A stretch of DNA of 64,000 bases, taken from Pararge aegeria (lineage: Eukaryota; Arthropoda; Insecta; Lepidoptera; Nymphalidae). Both the position numbers and the translations under genes were made by a program. Shown piece by piece: positions 31,501 through 40,963 of the stretch; positions within the stretch are counted from its first letter, which is position 1, and each line of letters begins with the position of its first letter. Location of the stretch: the NCBI RefSeq assembly GCF_905163445.1, contig NC_053201.1:7140001-7204000 (forward strand), given 5' to 3'. The notes beneath the pieces are model-generated. The model worked only from the letters and a program-made list of their open reading frames with translations, searched no databases and was not told where the DNA came from.

Positions 31501-34351
31501 TTTACCAATTCGATCGATTCGTAAATTATGATTTATATAGTATCGGAGGCGCCACCTAGTTACAATACTGGGAAACCGCACTTGATTACGCGTGAAAGTA
31601 CACTACGATTTAAATAGTGTCGAAGGAGAGTCACCTCGTTACAGCGCCATCTAATTCCAATATTGGGAAAACTGACACTAGATGGCGCTCTTTCGATACC
31701 ATTTTGTAATTATTCGTACTTAACTTACGGCCGACCTGATGAGTAAAAGTAGGTAGAAAATCTCACAGTTGGCACTCAGTTCGATCCCTTGCACACAACT
31801 CGTAACTTTTCGGATTAACTATATTATAATTAAAAAAATTTTACGACATCCATGTCAAAAACGCTAAATATAAAGAAAGTCAGCGATATGGGGACATCCT
31901 CTTTTTTACACAGTCGGTTGAAAACGAAACTATGCCAAATTAAATTAAGTTATGTTGTTTTTCACCTTTTTGAAAAAATAGTAAATTTCATTTTAAGAAA
32001 AACTAGAAATTATTAGTAGTCCATTATGTAAGTTACAACACAAATCAAAGAAAACAATTAGTAAAATAGAATCGTAAAGGAAAAAATAATTTTATAAAGT
32101 AATTATGGAACTGAGTGTTATTAATTTTGAGTAGTTATACTACTACTAGCGCCATTAAAGATTCCATCCATCGACGACAGATGGCGCTGTACAACAAATA
32201 TGATAAGATGATGTTTGAAATTCATTTAATATAGTTTAAAATATTTTATGTATCATAAAACATGACTGTAATGGATAATAAGATCAGTGTTTTTTTAATA
32301 GACGGCTAAAGTGATATTGTTTATACATATTTTCTTTAAAAGAAACAAATTTCCTAACTCACGCTATTGAAGTTTTTTAAATATTTGGGTATATATGGCT
32401 GGCAAAGCAAAGAAATCATTGTGTCTATTGAAAGGAGAGACGGTTAGCACTCCCCTTGACAAGGATGGAACACATAAAATGGTGAAGGCACAACTTTACC
32501 ACAATTTTTTTTTTTAACAAGTTCTTAACAGAACATGATAAATTTACTCATTTATTTTAATAGATTAATGAAGAGTGTTTATGATTTTCTTTTACTTTAA
32601 TATTTTTAATGTTCACCATAAAATATTTTGAAGGTTGACTGATTATTTATTTATATTTTTATATATATAAAAAAAACAGATACCTCAGAGCAGAAGGTAA
32701 TATTATACTAGCTCTGCCAGCATTAGAGTTGGGAGGAGAATTGGGTTGATTACTGGATGCAGACCCTGAAGAGGAGTCTGTGTCACCTGTTTCGCCTTCT
32801 GCTTCTGAAAAGGAATTCAAAGTTCCTTTGCATAAGTGATTTATATACTTTTTAAGTTTTATACATAACAGAACAGCTCAGTTTTATATTAAGATCTACA
32901 AGAATAGAAATTAATATAAAACTATATATTGTTGATGGGGCTATAGGTTAGCATGGCCAGGTTTAGCTGGTAAAATATATTTTAAAATATTGATTCGGAT
33001 TGTTAAAAATATTGATTTTTCCTTCAACCAAATAATACTTTATGTTTCAGTGGATAATCACTATATTGCTAACATTAATTGTTGTAAATGGTGCAAAAGG
33101 CAAGGAAATAATAACTAACAAATTTTTTTTTTTAATTATTTGTTGGTCTATTCACCGTCTGGATCAGGTTGTGTGCTACTGGAAGACCCATCATCACTGA
33201 AGCCATGGCGGGGTCTTTTAGCTGGCCCTGAACCTGAGGTTGTACTGTTTCCTTTTTTGCGTTCTCGTCTGTACAAGTAAGCTCCTCTGAAAAATAATTC
33301 TACCTTTTAGTTTCTCAACGTACAATTAACAAGCCAATGTTTTTATTGACAAATTCTCTAGTGCAGTGGTGCAAGCAATTGCTTTATAGGTGACACGTCC
33401 TGGTTTGTTTACTGTGCTAAATCAATTTGGAAATTTTTAACTTCTTAATTGATTTAGAGGGTCTCTGGTTGATTATTCTAACTGCCACTGCTAGTTTTCA
33501 ACTTTCTGGCAATGATGAACTGTCAAACAATATAGCATTCTCATAGAAACCAATTTAGAGGTTCAAATCTAATCTAAAACATTGCCATATTCTTTTCATC
33601 TTAGACTGTATTTGCTATTAGTACTTACCATGGAAACAATACAAAGTTTTTTTTGTATCGTTTCCATGGTTTAATGTATGTAAATGCCTTCATTATCATC
33701 ATCCTAGCCTATAAATGTCCACTCTGCATTACAGGTCTTTTCCCTTCAAGAAGAGAGGGAACTAGAGCTTCAACCCTACCACTGAACCAATTAACATAGG
33801 CAGGTTTGAACAATTATTATAATCACTTGTTTTTGAATAGTGCTAATAGTCAATGTTTCTAACCTCCTAGACTAGAGGCAGATTTAAATAACTAATTAAA
33901 CACTTAATAAAGAACTTTTAATTATTACAATTGAAGCTGTGATTTTTCAGCAAGATCTCTCTGCAACTGCCTGTTCTCTTCTGTGTCCTTGAGCACAAAG
34001 TCTTCACTCACACAGCGGTCCCAAGAGGAATTCCAACCTTGGAAATGTATCAGATATTCGACAGTTCGCCGTCCTCTCTTATCTTTACTCTCTATTACCT
34101 CCAAAACCTGGTGTGTAAAAATAATTCTTTTTTGTAACTTTATGACATAAATTTAGTTTAATTTCTAAGGTACATATTTCAGCAGTAAAAATATAGTCTT
34201 TAAATTGATATTGCACTCAAAATGTTCGAAATATTAGAAGCAGACAAACCTTTGAATCATACAAAACTTTTGCTTTCGTAGGATCTGGCTCATAACATAA
34301 CACACGCTCGCCTTCGCTGAACTTATAGCGTACACCTCTCGTTGAAACCAT
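19527..34351 (-). CDS. MSL3: Male-specific lethal 3 homologue (chromo barrel + MRG domain)
   Basis: MSL3 is the chromatin-reading subunit of the MSL H4K16 acetyltransferase complex. Thirteen exons join in frame: 34351-34250, 34107-33929, 33286-33156, 32804-32684, 31415-31227, 29513-29388, 28400-28234, 27000-26766, 24892-24791, 22895-22787, 20998-20911, 20824-20740 and 19599-19527; 568 residues, human 521. The chromo barrel is residues 8-90 (GERVLCYEPDPTKAKVLYDS, EYLIHFQGWNSSWDR). The first MRG half is about 178-282 (ILESFVKWFA, EVADGLRVYFDF). Then a disordered acidic insert, 283-480, carries a Glu-Ala repeat (345-370) and a Pro-rich stretch. The second MRG half is 481-568 (NPLSQLLDK, KWQLIPRE, VYGAIHLARLFVKLP, LKHIDMFVQYLDEHNEWFGE). 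Human MSL3 has the same split MRG layout. Splice sites are GT-AG. Exons 3 and 8 have in-frame stops just past their donors, so each could be misread as a last exon. Introns are rich in repeats. Confidence 0.95.
19766..20118. mobile_element. SINE C copy with tRNA-like head on the right, interrupted
   Basis: Body motifs (GTAGCGGGTTAACCTAACTT, TTCAAGGCGGCATCGTACCG) lead to a reversed tRNA-like head with GCCGAGGATCGATTCCACGA and CACTGCGCCAGGAAGGTCGT. About 19830-19905 is an unrelated TATTTATTTATT-rich insert. It is in MSL3 intron 12. Confidence 0.7.
20290..20470 (-). repeat. LINE 3'-end fragment
   Basis: CATCAACCAATTTACGCCCA, CTGCTGGAAATAGGGCTTGT is the reversed 3' end of the LINE whose longer copy is at 25620-26015. 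It is in MSL3 intron 12. Confidence 0.55.
21096..21420. repeat. Large foldback element with 60-bp inverted arms and an inner hairpin
   Basis: About 21098-21159 and 21358-21420 are inverted copies (TGATGTTTTGG...CTTCAAGAAATTA). An inner hairpin pairs 21191-21212 with 21246-21268 (AATAAGGACTTTTT). It is in MSL3 intron 10, about 100 bp upstream of exon 11. No coding. Confidence 0.8.
21481..21709. repeat. Palindromic MITE carrying tRNA-like sequence (copy 1, longest)
   Basis: Inverted repeats of about 34 bp (TAAAATGCATATAAAAATTT) bound a core. On the minus strand the core has TAGCTTAATTGGAGAAAGC (A-box/D-arm-like) and GGTTCAAATCC (B box), with ends that can form a 6 of 7 bp acceptor-like stem. 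On the plus strand a second B-box arm (GCAGGTTCAAATCCTGT) has a 5-bp stem. Deleted relatives are at 42521-42588 and 51219-51330. Confidence 0.75.
21780..22010 (-). repeat. Dispersed repeat fragment in MSL3 intron 10
   Basis: CCGAGCACTTCAGACCG and GCTTAGCAGCAGTAATAAGC through CCCCGGACGAG resemble, inverted, a common lepidopteran repeat. Pieces of it also occur at about 29280-29340, 46370-46450 and 48475-48560. The stretch 22010-22530 is AT-rich with nothing recognised. Confidence 0.4.
22531..22762 (+). mobile_element. SINE A, 5'-truncated
   Basis: It starts within the B-box region (GGGAGTTTGATCCCCC), continues with GAGAGTTCTCCATAATGTTC and TCCGCACTTTGCCAGCACGG, and ends in an ATGATGAT tail 25 bp from MSL3 exon 10 (on its intron 10 side). 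Confidence 0.7.
23060..23390 (-). repeat. Dispersed element G, inverted copy in MSL3 intron 9
   Basis: It reads as the reverse complement of 16510-16790, sharing TTGAAAGTAAAGTAAGGCAC and TAAAATTACAAACGTTCTTT-like blocks over more than 250 bp. 23390-24560 is otherwise AT-rich intron with short transposon scraps. Confidence 0.7.
24598..25170 (+). repeat. Direct repeats (about 130 bp each) flanking MSL3 exon 9
   Basis: 24598-24725 and 25040-25170 share AATAGGACTGAA, ATGTATATTGAG and CATTCAACAACATAAAATA-type blocks in the same order and orientation, about 80% alike by eye. Exon 9 (24791-24892) lies between them. Confidence 0.65.
25540..26120. mobile_element. LINE 3' ORF fragment between duplicated flanks, MSL3 intron 8
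   Basis: 25625-26015 is, on the minus strand, a decayed C-terminus and 3' end of a non-LTR reverse transcriptase ORF (the CATCATCATCATTTCAACCG end is typical). The flanks 25540-25625 and 26025-26110 are diverged direct repeats with TAGATGTT-AAACAA and GGAGGCCTAGAA. Confidence 0.6.
26131..26440 (+). mobile_element. LINE 3' end, second copy, in MSL3 intron 8
   Basis: TAATTTTGGACCTACCAATT onward matches 17475-17620, with the frame broken by small deletions. The same 3' UTR (CTTGCCGGCTTCTTCTCGGT) follows. Confidence 0.7.
26462..26745. mobile_element. SINE C copy without head, adjacent to MSL3 exon 8
   Basis: GACTGCAATCTCACCTGGCG and GGTAATCAGCCACGGCCAAA are family C body motifs. It ends about 20 bp from the exon 8 donor. 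Confidence 0.7.
27001..27645 (+). repeat. Three tandem Helitron-like units in MSL3 intron 7
   Basis: Units of about 210-230 bp begin near 26993, 27210 and 27440. They share TGTCCTTACTTCACCCC, GGTGTACAGTTAGTTGGAAG and an end like GAACGCGGGCAACGG. The array ends GAAACAGCTAGTAT. The first two units also share CTGGCTCT-AAAAT at their left edge, which in unit 1 is the exon 8 acceptor. Confidence 0.7.
28708..28920 (+). mobile_element. SINE B copy lacking its first bases, MSL3 intron 6
   Basis: It starts GTGCAGTGGGCAGCGACCC, lacks the B box (deletion after AAGGCCG), then ACTGGAAAATGTTTGTGTGA and a GTGTATTGTCTTAGTATATT end. The rest of 28401-29387 shows no gene. Confidence 0.75.
29915..30285 (+). 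repeat. RTE-like tail plus Helitron-like repeat in MSL3 intron 5
   Basis: TACTAGCTGAAACTCATGAC through GTGATTGTTTTACAA is an RTE-like tail. The motif GGCTGGACCGATTTGAATGA and the end CAGATGGCGCTGGGGTCTGC mark a second element common in Lepidoptera; similar text is at about 40020. 30290-31220 holds nothing that I recognise. Confidence 0.55.
31500..31700. repeat. Inverted/direct repeat cluster with AGATGGCGCT ends, MSL3 intron 4
   Basis: AGCGCCATCT (31643-31652) and AGATGGCGCT (31680-31689) form a perfect inverted pair. About 31530-31580 and 31608-31672 are loose direct copies (ATTTA-ATAGTRTCG, AATACTGGGAAA). Other AGATGGCGCT copies: 30258 and 32179. Confidence 0.55.
32684..33156 (-). other. 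MSL3 exon 3 end to exon 4: junction that needs splicing
   Basis: Exon 3 ends ACCTGATCCAGACG (33156) and is followed by GTGAATAG, which reads as a stop if unspliced. Exon 4 (32804-32684) continues the frame with EAEGETGDTDSSSG and NAGRASIILPSALR. This Ser-rich linker joins the chromo barrel to the MRG domain, and LPSALR leads into the MRG start as in human PEVLKKQLEDD. Confidence 0.85.
33627..33670. repeat. Near-perfect 19-bp hairpin in MSL3 intron 2
   Basis: ACCATGGAAACAATACAAA (33627-33645) pairs with 33652-33670 with one mismatch and a 6-base loop. It could form a cruciform or RNA hairpin in the MSL3 intron. Confidence 0.7.
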
Positions 34352-35308
34352 TTCTGACGCTTGAAGAATTTTAATGTGTTTGTTATATTCTTTGAAACAA
34401 TAAGAGAGTCACTACTAACACAACATACATTGGTGGGCCGGCGTTATGACTTTGAAACACAAAAAAACATTACAAAACCAAACTTCAGTCACACCCCGCT
34501 TGTTATATTATTCTATAAGAGGTATTCGATGCAAACGTTTTGGGTGTTTGTAGTATTTAGAAACTTTAGTTCAATTCTTGTTACTATTTAATAATTTGAT
34601 ATCGGCACCAACGCATTCAATGGATGTACACAAAACTGGCGTAAACAAATCAGCCGACAGCGAGAAATAAAAATATTTTGACACTTGACATAAGTTGGAC
34701 ATTGACGGAACGACAGATTAAAAATAATTTCGTTCGTAAATAATTTATACGGTAGCTACAAAGAGACAGTAAGACACAATTTGGCATCTATGCTATACGT
34801 AAGCGAAGTGTCAAAGAATCCGTTTATCCCGTATACTCCTTTCCTGATTTGTACACCTTAAGTCATCACTCTCTTCGTCTGTTCCTTCCTCTACTGGGCT
34901 GGATCCCATTTAAAATTTCTTGTATGATGTACGTGCATCCCTGACTTATAATCCCATTTATTCATAATATTAACGAATGTGATAAAATTAATGCGAATTA
35001 TATTAGGTGAATTTAAAAAACATACAAACTTCCAACCCCTGTTTTACCTATGTATGGATAAAATATTTCCATAATTTCAGGTTTGTAGACTTAGTAATTA
35101 CAAAATGAAGCATTTACATGCATCCCCTGTTTTACCAGTCGTAAAAGTGATATCTAAGAAAAAACATATATGTATTTTTTTTTTTTAATTCCTAACCTAA
35201 ATGCGAATTATGGCGTCTCTTATCGCAAAAACATAGGACTTACATAATAAACTTCCAAAGCCTTATTCCCCCTTTACGGGTAGATTTGGATAAAATATTT
35301 TCTTAACT

Positions 35309-35574
35309 TGACGACCGACTGGCGCAGTGGGCAGCGACCCTGCTTTCTGAGTCCATGGCCGTGGGTTCGATTCCCACAACTGGAACATGTTTGTGTGATG
35401 AACATGAATGTTATTCAGTGTCTGGGTGTTTATCTGTATATTATAAGTATTTATGTATATTATTCATAAAAATATTCATCAGTCATCTTAGTACCCATAA
35501 CACAAGCTACGCTTACTTTGGGACTAGATGGCGATGTGTGTATTGTCGTAGTATATTTATATTTATTATATTAT
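35309..35574 (+). mobile_element. SINE family B, best full-length copy
   Basis: It is complete from TGACGACCGACTGGCGCAGT (A box) and GTGGGTTCGATTCCCACAAC (B box) through GTGTCTGGGTGTTTATCTG, CATCAGTCATCTTAGTACCC and CAAGCTACGCTTACTTTGG to the TATTTATATTTATT tail. It serves as the reference for the family in this window. Confidence 0.9.
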
Positions 35575-35772
35575 GTTTATATTAACTAATGTTTGTGCTT
35601 TAAAAGAAATTTACTCGTATTTCCGAATTATAGAATATTCAGAATAATCTTTCGACCCCTATTTTACTCCCGTCTATAAGGATAAGGTGATATACTAACC
35701 TAAACGCTAATTTTGGTGTCTCTAATCTCGACAACAAAGGACATATTTCGATAAAAAAAAATCTGGACTGAT

Positions 35773-35809
35773 TTGGTTTCTTTCAAAGCATAGACTTGAA
35801 AGAAACCAA
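35773..35809. repeat. Perfect 14-bp hairpin
   Basis: TTGGTTTCTTTCAA (35773-35786) pairs perfectly with 35796-35809 across a 9-base loop, in AT-rich intergenic DNA. No function is evident. Confidence 0.7.
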
Positions 35810-37383
35810 TGTTCTAAATTTCAGGTTTGTAGACTTAACAAAAAAAAAAATCTGAAGAAACTCATCCCCTTAACATTTGGTTGGTTGGCAGGTTATGTTT
35901 TTATTTATTTACATATTTTGGAAATTTAACTATATTTTAAGAATTTAACTATTTCTATTCACATATTTTGGAAAATTACCAAATTTCGCCCCAGAGGTAG
36001 TTATGAGGTTTATAGTACTGACTACCGCTTTCGGTAATTAGAGGGTGGTAAGAAATCTAATATGTGAAAATATTGTGAAACATAACGTATGGTTTTTTAA
36101 TAATTAATACTTAGTTTAAAAGTCATACGCATAGACAAAAGTAATGTACTTTAAAAGGTCCGCAAGCCAAAGGTGTGCATAGGTACCATGAATCAAATTG
36201 CGCAAGCGGTTGGCCCGCGTTGTCCCAGTATAACGTCGTGGGAACAAGACAAATATCAAGGCTGTAGATTCTTACAGTAGACACATGGCTTTAATTAGTT
36301 GTTTTATCATCACATACATAGTTACTTATGTACCTCCGGGATTTATTAATCTTTCGTTTTTAAAAACATGCGATCACGTCTGATGGTATCAACAGGAACT
36401 TTCTCTTTATGTTAGTGGCCAACACTATATTAACTATAACCTACGTTTTAGGTGACTTGTATGTTGTACCGTAGGATATCATGATGCAAATGAAAGCGCT
36501 TGAGCCCATGTACGGGATTTGGTTTATTAAATCGATATCACTTGTCGGTTTTTACACGGAGTAGTAAGTACAGTACGCTAAAGTAAAGAATTGCTTGTCG
36601 GTGTCTTACTGGTAAATAAATGGTCGACGCAGGAATCTCTTTTAAATTATGAATTGGTTGAGAACATGATTTATAATCTACTTATTTGTAAACTTTGTAT
36701 AATAATGTTTGTTGGTGGTAAATAGATGTAACCACTTATGTGCTTACTTGAAACAGATCTATTAATTCGCTTTCATAACATGATGTAAAAGGACTCTTGC
36801 AATCTCACAGATCGTAATCAATTTAAGTAACCTAAAAACGATTATTCCCTATGTGGCCCCCTTAGTGGTGGGAATTGAAAAATTTACATAAAAAAGTTTG
36901 CCATCAAATGCATAAAACCAAAGGAAAAAAAACGTGCGTGTATTTATGTACACGCGTTAGAAGTTATACTTCTTTGGCGTAACAAGATACAAATCTTTTC
37001 AAAATGTTATATTCCGCCTTATTCTATGTTTCTAGAAAAAACGACACTAACAATAGAAAAAAGGTGTTGTTTGAATTATTGAAAGTCAACTGTCAAATCT
37101 TTTTTAGAAAAACTATTGACAGTAGCTAGCTTCATGATGTCCGGTTTTCGTGACGGTGTCGGTGTCGGTGACGCGCGCATCTTAAATATTTACTCTCACC
37201 ATTTTTCCCTAACGCGCCAAAAGAAGTATAACTTCTAAACCTTTTAGTCAAAAGTTTTATTATTTAGCATAAATATCTAAAAAATATATAAAAAAGCCGC
37301 TTTAAGCTATGCTAGTAAGCCCCTATACTAAATTGGGTAATTTAATACAGAAAATTAAAAAAATATGTATCAGTATAAAATAA

Positions 37384-37389
37384 TTTATT
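37384..37389 (-). terminator. Poly(A) signal of the minus-strand cuticle gene
   Basis: AATAAA on the minus strand, 90 bases after the stop codon at 37479, the expected place for a short cuticle-gene 3' UTR. Confidence 0.7.
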
Positions 37390-37478
37390 ACACTTAATCT
37401 AATGAGTCGATCCACACAACACGATCATTTCACTAGTTCGATTATTATGTACTATTTGGCTGATGCCACTAAATGATT

Positions 37479-38721
37479 TTAGTGGTGGTAGATTGGGGCA
37501 GAGTAAGCGACTGGGGCGGCGAATTTGGCAATGGGAGCAGCGTGTATCACGGGGGCAGCGGCGTAGCCAACGGGGGCAGCTGCGTAGCCAACGGGAGCAA
37601 CTCTTGCAATAGGGGCGGCATAAGCCACTGGAGCGGCTTTCACTGCAACGGGTTCCCTGTGGACGACCGCGTTGAATCCGTTGTGGGGGTCAGCAGTGTA
37701 CTCAACGGTACGCTTGGTACCGTCGGGGTCGACAACGGAGTAGGAGCCCTGGACAACATCGCCGTCACGAGTCTCGTGTTGAGTCTTTGAATCACCTGTG
37801 AGACTGTCTTGGACGTCGTAAGCGAAGCTGTATTGTGGGTGGGGGTCATATTCCTCCACGCGTGCAGCAACGGGTGCGACGGCTGCATATTTGGCTACGG
37901 GAGCTGCGTAGGCTATTGGACCAGCCGCGTGATACGCAGGGGCTGCGGCGTAGGCGGCGTAGGGGCTGGCTGGTAGCAAACCAGCGTTGGCGGCCACCGC
38001 GATGCTGGCAAGGATTACAAACTGTAATAAAAATAAAAATTATAACTTCTACGTTCTACTAGTAAGCCCCCAATTTTATACTATTTAATCCTTATATCGT
38101 AAGATAGAAAAAAATATGTAAAAATGATGATGTTGAAAAAGAGCAATAGCTGAGTTCCTTACCGGCTTTTTCTATATATAATCTGCCTTTTGATCCGTTG
38201 GTAAAGTAACAACAGACAGACTTGAAGTTTCAAAAGTATAACTTATATTGGGTCTACTTCAAATAAATGAATTTAGAAATTCAATTTAGAGATTGAATTG
38301 TTCAAATTCTGTCAATACTACAATTATTAAAAATGAATAGTCATCGCTGTCTCATCTGGTAGACGTCCAAATATATCGAGCGAGCGAGCGAGACATTCAG
38401 CTTAATAATTTTGAACCTTTCTTATTAGGTCTTTAGACTATATTTAGCGATCACATTCCAGACCCTTCCGCCATCACTAGCTGCAATCGGCACTGTTTAA
38501 AAGCTTTGGCCATCACTCCTTTAGGAATTACACGTGCCTATATTCTACAGTGGCTGATCCTACGATGACCAAAAATCTTTCTGGTCTATACCTTAGGAGA
38601 TGTTTTGGATTAGATTTTTTTGTATACGTTTTATTGCAAAGAGATAAAATGGAAATTAGGGCAAAGTTTTAAGTTCGGGCTAGCTGTGGGATACTATAAT
38701 AATTTATACCTTGAAAACCAT
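37479..38721 (-). CDS. RR-2 cuticular protein, 184 aa
   Basis: This is a secreted structural protein of the exoskeleton that binds chitin. Exon 1 codes only MVFK (38721-38710), followed by a GTATAAAT donor; exon 2 is 38021-37479, phase 0. The joined N-terminus MVFKFVILASIAVAANA is a clear signal peptide. Residues 63-128 form the Rebers-Riddiford RR-2 domain (EEYDPHPQYSFAYDVQDS, GSYSVVDPDGTKRTVEYTAD, NGFNAVVHREP). Both flanks are Ala/Pro/Tyr/Val-rich (YAAPVA, GYAAAPV), as usual for hard-cuticle RR-2 proteins. A TATA box lies 54 bp before the ATG and a poly(A) signal 90 bp after the stop. The other two RR-2 genes in the window have the same four-residue first exon. The exact RR-2 orthologue cannot be named from sequence alone. 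Confidence 0.95.
38125..38296 (+). mobile_element. LINE 3' UTR fragment inside the cuticle-gene intron
   Basis: GATGTTGAAAAAGAGCAATA, GCTGAGTTCCTTACCGGC and GACTTGAAGTTTCAAAAGT match the LINE 3' end at 17850-18006. It lies in the intron of the minus-strand cuticle gene. Confidence 0.7.
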
Positions 38722-38774
38722 TGTGTTGATTTGATGAGAGGTTGTGGAATGATGTTGACGGGTAGTGCATAGAG

Positions 38775-38782
38775 CTTTTATA
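38775..38782 (-). promoter_or_regulatory. TATA box of the minus-strand cuticle gene
   Basis: TATAAAAG on the minus strand, 54-61 bp before the start codon at 38721, leaving about 25 bases of 5' UTR after a start site near 38748. Confidence 0.8.
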
Positions 38783-38957
38783 CTAATAGCGGGGGCTCAC
38801 CCTTTCACTTATTGGACTTGCATCGTGACGTAGTCGAATGATCTTGAATTCGCGCCCTAGGGGCAACATTAGCGTTAAAACGCCCCGAAAATAAAGATAA
38901 AAATTATTTATATTAGAAAACACAACTTGTCCAACATAGATTATGATTCCACTACGA

Positions 38958-39274
38958 TTTGGCCCTTGACTGTAATCTTACCTTCTGGTAAGTGATGATG
39001 CAGTCTAAGATGGTAACTGGGTACACGATTACGGGTATGGAAGTTATATCAAACCCATAAACCTAATCGAACGCGACATCGTACCATAACGCTAAATCGG
39101 TTAGCGGCACATTTTTGTCGGTAAGGTGGTTACTAGCCACGGCCGAACCTCCCACCAGAACAAACCAGAGAAAATTAAGAAATTATAAATGCCCAATATG
39201 CCCCCGCCGAGGATCGAATCCGGGGCCTTTCCCTTAAAACAACAGCGCTCACCGTTGTGCTAGGGATGTCATCG
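38958..39274 (-). mobile_element. SINE family C, full-length copy
   Basis: On the minus strand it starts with a tRNA-like head (GACATCCCTAGCACAACGGT, B box GGATTCGATCCTCGG). It runs through the TAACCACCTTACCG and GTACGATGTCGCGTTCGAT body and ends with CACTTACCAGAAGGTAAGAT. It is the reference for family C here; heads alone also occur at 40881-40963. Confidence 0.85.
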
Positions 39275-39754
39275 AACTGTAAGCAATATTCAAAATAATT
39301 TAAGATTACTGCACCAGTATTTAAAAATTAAAAACTTTTTTTTACTGCTGCATGGAACGACCGCAAAAGGAGACGTGCGTGGTGCATTTTCACTGGTATT
39401 TGATGCAATGCACTGCATGCATAATGCATTAATAATGGCTGAATGAGGGTTCTATATGTTCTTAACTCTGTGTTCAAAGTATGTTTTTTAATCTATGTGA
39501 ACAAGTGTTAGTACTCGTAACTATGACCACTCATTACTTAGCAACCTTAGCATTCAGTATCATTCTTCCAACATTCGATAACAATCGCTAGCTTTAATAA
39601 TTGATTCATCTCGACAGTTCGTCCGTCTGACAGCATACGAGGTCGTATGGTAATATAATAAGTGATTGAACTGATAACCTATTGATTTTAATATAACCGT
39701 GACCCTGTGGAAAATTATGTGAGTGAAACAGCTTTTGATTAGTTCATTAGTAGC

Positions 39755-39905
39755 CTATAACAGTTCACTGTTGGACTAAAGGCGTCTCCCAACCCTGTCG
39801 GTAGGTTTGACTATAATCACGTAGTAGAAGCACAAAGGTCGGCTCCTATGACACCCGCGGGAAGGGTGGTGAAAACTGTAACTGATCTGCCGTCACCACA
39901 CTGCA
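39755..39905 (-). repeat. Dispersed repeat I, inverted copy
   Basis: AGTTCACTGTTGGACTAAAG is the reverse of the GCCTTTAGTCCAGCAGTGGA end seen at 9800. The remainder (GATCTGCCGTCACCA) matches 43470. Confidence 0.6.
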
Positions 39906-39974
39906 TGTTGTATAATAAGTTAGTTCATTTTGGGATAACTTCTGCGGTTCAGCAAAGCTATCAATACAATAATC

Positions 39975-40335
39975 TATGTATAAATGAGAAAGTGTGTGGG
40001 TATGTTCCGTATAGGCTCCGAAACGGCTGGACCGATTTCAATGAAACTTTCAGGGAATCTCCGGGTTGACCTGGCGAGTATTCCTGTAAAGTTTGGTGAC
40101 GATCGGAGCACTCCTATTTTGGAACTGTCAAACTGTCAAATACAGCTTTTATTTACTATGACGATATTCTATTGTTGGGTATACATGGGTGTAGATAATA
40201 ATCTTCACCCGCTCGAGAAGAGAATAGAAGAGAATAAATACGGAGAGAAATAAATGATTTAATATATTATGAGACTTAAATTAAAAATTTAATAATGTAA
40301 GTTTATTGCTTAAATAAAATAAAGCAAAATCTAGC
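39975..40335 (+). repeat. Helitron-like non-autonomous element
   Basis: GAAACGGCTGGACCGATTTC with GTAAAGTTTGGTGACGATCG, ending GCCCGGCTGGGTACGCTAGT; the CTAG end after a GC-rich short hairpin fits Helitrons. It is non-coding. Confidence 0.55.
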
Positions 40336-40880
40336 CCGGCTGGGTACGCTAGTGTAATATAAGGAAATCTTTAATTACTTGTGGTATCCAAAAATTCCAT
40401 CATAAAGATTTTCAGCAGAATCGAAATGGGGGCAATCTCCACGCGCTGTTAGCCAATCTTGAAGTTTTGAGAATGTATACCGACTTATATTATCGAATTG
40501 TTTGTTTGGTTGGAGGCGTCAGGAACTACTGGTTCGAATTGGAAAAATCTTTTTGTATTGGACAGTCCATTTATCGAGGAAGGGTACATAACATTATGCT
40601 TCGAACTATAGGAGCGGAGCATCTATGGAAAACGTTACACGAACGGAAAAAAATACCCTTTTTGAGCTATCGAAGGGTGCGATGCGTAAACGGTTAAAAT
40701 AACACCAGAACAGTCTTCAGCGGAATTGTTTCTTTTTAAAAGTTCTCAGAAATTTCCGTGACAGCATATGCATATATTTTATGGTAGTACACGCGGATTT
40801 AGACGCAGGTGACCGCTAGTTTAGTTATATAAATTAGTTCCTGCCCTTTTTTTACTCTAAGCAACATAACCCCTTACCCG

Positions 40881-40963
40881 CAATTGCCTCCGCCGGGAAT
40901 TGAACTTGGGATCTCCTACTTAAATTCACAGCGCTCACCGTTGCCCCAAGGAGATCGTCGAAA
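40881..40963 (-). mobile_element. tRNA-like head of a SINE C copy
   Basis: The minus strand reads GATCTCCTTGGGGCAACGGT then GAGATCCCAAGTTCAATTCC, the A and B box of the family C head; the body is missing. Confidence 0.6.

Larger units (their letters stand above)
34352..37478. other. Intergenic region upstream of MSL3, downstream of the first cuticle gene
   Basis: It contains the MSL3 promoter (no TATA box seen), a SINE B at 35309, a short hairpin at 35773 and AT-rich DNA. 35880-37380 has nothing that I can name. No gene found. Confidence 0.6.
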
